From: Actinidia chinensis
Lineage: Eukaryota > Streptophyta > Magnoliopsida > Ericales > Actinidiaceae
Length of the DNA stretch: 10,000 bases
Assembly (NCBI GenBank): GCA_009663005.1
Contig: CM018908.1
Span: forward strand, 13,791,137 to 13,801,136
Direction: 5' to 3'
Shown: piece by piece, positions 7,505-10,000 of the stretch
Layout: each line of letters starts with the position of its first letter
Numbering within the stretch: the first letter of the stretch is position 1
Made by a program: the position numbers and the translations under genes
Notes under the pieces: generated by a model
The model's input: only the letters and a program-made list of their open reading frames with translations
The model's database searches: none
What the model was told of the DNA's origin: nothing

Positions 7505-8475
7505 GATGGGGAGTTAGCCGAGCTCTAAGCGGGTTCCGAACTTAACCCCAAGTAATGTTCCTTTGTGTACCTAGTAGAAATCTGGGGAAAGATTAGCCGA
7601 GTTGCGAGAGCTCCCAATCCTATTAAGGGACACTTTGCCAAAGATGTGATGGGGAGTTAGCCGAGCTCTAAGTGGGCTCCGAACTCAACCCCAAGTAATG
7701 TTCCTCTATGTACCTAGCAAAATATCTAGGGAAGGATTAGCCAAGCTTCAAGAGATCCGAATCCTGTCCTATAGGCTTTACTAGGGGACACTTCGGTAGA
7801 GACGTGATGGGGAGTTAGCCGAGCTCTAAAAGGGATCCGAACTCAACCCCAAGTAATGTTCCTCTATGTACTTAGTAGAAAATCTGGGGAAGGATTAGCC
7901 GAGTTTCAAGAGCTCTGAATCCTGTCCTATAGGATTTACTAGGGGACACATCGGTAGAGGCGTGATGGGGAGTTAGCCGAGCTCTAAAAGGGCTCCAAAC
8001 TTTACCCCGAGTAATGTTCCTCTGTGTACCTAGCAGAATATTTGGGGAAGGATTAGCTGAGTTTCAAGAGCTCTGAATCCTATCTTACAGGCTTTGCTAG
8101 GGGACACTTTGCAAGAGACGTGATGAGGAGTTAGCCGAGCTCTAAGAAGGTTCCAAACTCAACCCTGAGAGTTTTTCCTTTGTATTCTTGACAAAAGTCA
8201 CAGAGGGGATAGCCGAGCTCAGCGAGAGCTACGAGCCTTGACCCACAAGTCTTGCCGAGGTTTACTCTACTAGAGTTAAGGGGTGGTTAGCTGAGCTGCA
8301 CACGGACTCCCAACTTCACCCCGAGAGTTTTTCTTTTGTGTTCTTGGCAAGTGTCACAGAGGGGATAACCGAGCTCAGCGAGAGCTCCGAATTCTAACCC
8401 ACAAGTCTTGCCAAGATTTACTCTGCTAGAGTCAAGGGTCGGACAACCTAGAAGCTCTGAACCTTGAGTAATAAT
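7505..8475 (+). repeat. Tandem array of 143-158-bp units (dimers of about 79 bp)
   Basis: Units start at 7505, 7648, 7806, 7964, 8122 and 8278, with spacings 143, 158, 158, 158 and 156, and a decayed partial unit follows from about 8435. Each starts GATGGGGAGTTAGCCGAGCTC or a variant. Inside each unit the core recurs half-way (for example GTTAG at 7656, ATTAG at 7736, GTTAG at 7814: spacings 80 and 78), so each unit is a dimer. Units 1-4 form one subfamily. Units 5 and 6 share a different second part (GAGAGTTTTTC; CAGAGGGGATA; CCCACAAGTCTTGCC). Unit 1 lacks about 15 bp. No coding frame runs through it. Tandem repeats in this position are a known feature of Tat/Ogre elements and a known source of satellite DNA. 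Confidence 0.9.
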
Positions 8476-8614
8476 TTCTGTATTTTGCATAAGAGAATAA
8501 TCCAAGCAAAAAGCGAAAGTGCAATGCTGATACGAAAACCATAAAGAAAACTAAGTCTTTACAAGTCAAAGCGAAATCAAATAAGTCTTTATGAAACAAG
8601 AAGCATGTCAAAGC
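8476..8614. other. AT-rich spacer between array and antisense coding region
   Basis: No gene is seen. On the minus strand this would be the region downstream of the antisense frame's stop codon (8615-8617). The only AATAAA seen nearby on the minus strand (complement of 8659-8664) lies just inside the end of that coding region. Confidence 0.45.
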
Positions 8615-9898
8615 TCAAGAAGAGGGGTCCTCATCCTCATTTGGCTTGTTCAAAAACTTTTATTTATAGAAGCTGGGCAGGATCAATGGAGAATAAGGTG
8701 CGGGAGACTCAAGGAAATTAGGAGCAGGGACAGCCCTAGCCCACGCTGGGTTATCCTCAGACACACAACCATCCTTCCAGAAAAGATTCAGAACGGACCT
8801 CGGCAACCTACTTGCTGTAATTGTCCCTTCCCCAATTGACCCCCCGAGTAAAGACTCGCTCGTACACGGGGCCATATGTTGCTGCTTGAAATTAGGCAAG
8901 AGCAGCCTCTACAGCAGCAGCCTTGCCTTGAGCTTAGGTTGCAGTCGTGTAGCTGGAATCCCAGGCTTGCTCGGTAGCAGCCAAGTTAGCCTTCAGCTGG
9001 TCAACTTCTACTCGTGCGAGCTTCATTTTCTTCAACTTGGTTTCCAAACTACCCATTCGCTTTTTGGTTTTCTTCAGCTCGGTTAGACCTCAACCATATA
9101 ATTCGAGACATCCATTGCTCTTTGGAGGCTCTACATAATTGAGAAGCATCAAGAAAAAAGCTAAGCACAAGATACATAACACCAAAAGCATCAGTCAAAA
9201 GTTTTACCTAAACATGTTGTATTACCAGTAGGCTTCTCATCATGTTTGAGGTCTCCTTAGAGAAGGCAACAACGTCGTTTGATAACATGATAGCCCACGC
9301 AAGTGCCATGCTAGTGTCGTGATCTAGGTGGAATCATCTACCATCACCTGCGTACCAAGCACGTAGGCAAAGAACTCGGGCTTCCAAAGTTCGATAACCG
9401 TAGTTGTACTTACCTCCCTCGATAGTTGTCGAGGCTTTTTGGGCGAGCCTTCCGAGAGTTCTTTTCCTTTGCATTTGCCTGAGGGTGAGGGCTCGTATGG
9501 ACTCGAACTGACTCCCACCATTGCGTTAGTCGATTTTGCGGTGGGCCCAACGGTATGATGAGGACAGAAAGAGCCACCTTGGTATAAGGATCGACAGTCG
9601 AAGTGGTTTTTTTAAAGCTCCGGAACTTCATGATGTCAATCTCACCTGAGCTTAGTCCAACAACTTCAACCCCTCTTACTGCTTGGAGAGGAGCGCGGGA
9701 AGGAACGTCTGAGGACTCAACATCCAAACTCAAGATAGAAATTACCAAGGCTGGGTTGTCTGACTCAACAGTAGAGACTGCTCAACCCTGCCTCCTATTC
9801 AAAGCAAGTTGATTAGTAGCAGCATCCCTTTCTTTCTCCTCGCTATAGACAAGATCTGGGGGTACAACTGGATGAACTCAAAGCAGAGCCCTCGCCAT
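8615..9898 (-). pseudogene. Antisense ORF (aORF) of a Tat-group element, intron-split and broken
   Basis: The frame starts at an ATG complementary to 9896-9898 (MARALL), though coding could begin further upstream, and has stops at 9880 and 9784. It runs on (DVPSRAPLQAVRGVEVVGLS) to a shift at about 9560, then PKKPRQLSREVSTTTVIELW and KPEFFAYVLGTQVMVDDS to a shift at about 9325, then DHDTSMALAWAIMLSNDVV to 9208. After the putative intron (9207-9131) the text SLQRAMDVSNYMVE leads, past a shift at about 9085, into a Lys/Glu/Leu-rich coiled coil (ELKKTKKRMGSLETKLKK...). Then comes YERVFTRGVNWGRDNY, a further shift near 8790, PAPNFLESPAPYSPLILPSF, and an acidic tail (NKPNEDEDPSS) ending at the TGA of 8617-8615. 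A TAA at 8660-8662 interrupts the tail. Such antisense frames lie between integrase and the 3' LTR in Retand and related elements; their function is unknown. Confidence 0.75.
9131..9207 (-). other. Putative 77-bp spliceosomal intron in the antisense ORF
   Basis: On the minus strand the exon ends ...CATGTTTAG, followed by GTAAAAC (first intron base at 9207). The intron ends ...AATTATGTAG at 9131, followed by AGCCTCCAAAGAGC. Donor AG|GTAAAA and acceptor TATGTAG|AG fit plant splice sites, the interior is T-rich, and CTGAT and CTCAA offer branch-site candidates. Unspliced, the 77 bp break the frame. Spliced, it is phase 0 and joins LLVIQHV-x to SLQRAMD as continuous helical protein (x is a TAG in this copy). 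No transcript evidence is available here. Confidence 0.55.
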
Positions 9899-10000
9899 AA
9901 CTGTGCACTTGCACTAGGGGCGATGAGTGCTGACGGAGGCTTTGGGTCTCTCCTCGACCGTGGAGCTCGGCCCTCGATACACAGTGGAGGAAGAGTTGCT
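9899..10000. other. Upstream side of the antisense ORF, to window edge
   Basis: The frame of the ATG at 9898 is closed just upstream by a TAG (9914-9916), so on this copy the coding start is near 9898 unless that stop is another mutation. No LTR-like sequence matching 884-1767 is present, so the 3' LTR must be further right. Confidence 0.4.

Larger units (their letters stand above)
884..10000 (+). mobile_element. Degenerate Ty3/Gypsy LTR retrotransposon, Tat group, 3' end outside window
   Basis: The order of parts is LTR, primer-binding site, gag, (protease lost), reverse transcriptase, RNase H, archaeal-type RNase H, integrase, tandem-repeat zone, antisense coding region. Integrase after RNase H identifies Ty3/Gypsy. 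The second RNase H, the repeat-rich 3' region and the antisense frame identify the plant Tat group. Every coding domain has stops and frameshifts, the protease is deleted and integrase is truncated, so this copy cannot act alone. At least 9.1 kb of the element is in the window. Insertion age cannot be estimated because only one LTR is present. The left boundary is uncertain by a few bases (TG at 884 or TGT at 888). Confidence 0.9.

Noticed and set aside
7505..8475. CRISPR-like repeat array
   Set aside because: Repeat units are contiguous, 143-158 bp long and diverged, with no short unique spacers, and the setting is a plant retrotransposon.
9899..10000. Possible start of the 3' LTR at the right edge
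   Set aside because: No stretch here matches the 5' LTR, and there is no polypurine tract followed by a TG start.

Overview
The window is plant nuclear DNA, almost certainly from a flowering plant. It contains no active host gene that I can support. From about position 884 to the right edge it is one old, broken LTR retrotransposon of the Ty3/Gypsy superfamily, Tat group (the group that includes Ogre, Retand and Tat4-like elements). Three features support this: a second, archaeal-type RNase H between the usual RNase H and the integrase; a tandem-repeat zone downstream of integrase; and an extra coding region on the opposite strand near the 3' end. Bases 1-883 are AT-rich flank. The species cannot be named from the sequence.

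Layout: AT-rich flank (1-883); 5' LTR (about 884/888-1767) with about 95-bp repeats in U3, a TATA box at 1370 and a 118-bp duplication at its 3' end; decayed primer-binding site (1770-1787); gag remnant with a zinc knuckle (1820-3559); a junction at about 3562 where the protease is missing; reverse transcriptase (3559-4783); RNase H (4784-5190); linker and archaeal-type RNase H (5273-5760); integrase, cut short at its C-terminal end (about 5940-6772). Then comes a non-coding 3' region: early repeats of about 78 bp, a 20-bp-arm hairpin, an unassigned block (7256-7500) and a 143-158-bp tandem array (7505 to about 8475). Last is an antisense coding region (9898 to 8615, minus strand). The 3' LTR and polypurine tract lie beyond the window.

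The gag-pol series once supplied particle protein, DNA synthesis, template removal and integration, driven by the LTR promoter. All domains now carry in-frame stops and frameshifts, many of the stops being explicable by C-to-T change, as expected for a silenced, methylated plant element. The copy is not autonomous.

The most interesting part is the antisense reading frame. It can be followed as a protein with a conserved-looking central block, a coiled coil and an acidic tail, and it appears to be split by a 77-bp phase-0 GT-AG intron (9207 to 9131, minus strand). Next in interest are the 3' array, in which about 79-bp monomers have become 158-bp dimers (a possible satellite seed), and a 25-bp copied segment at the protease deletion junction.
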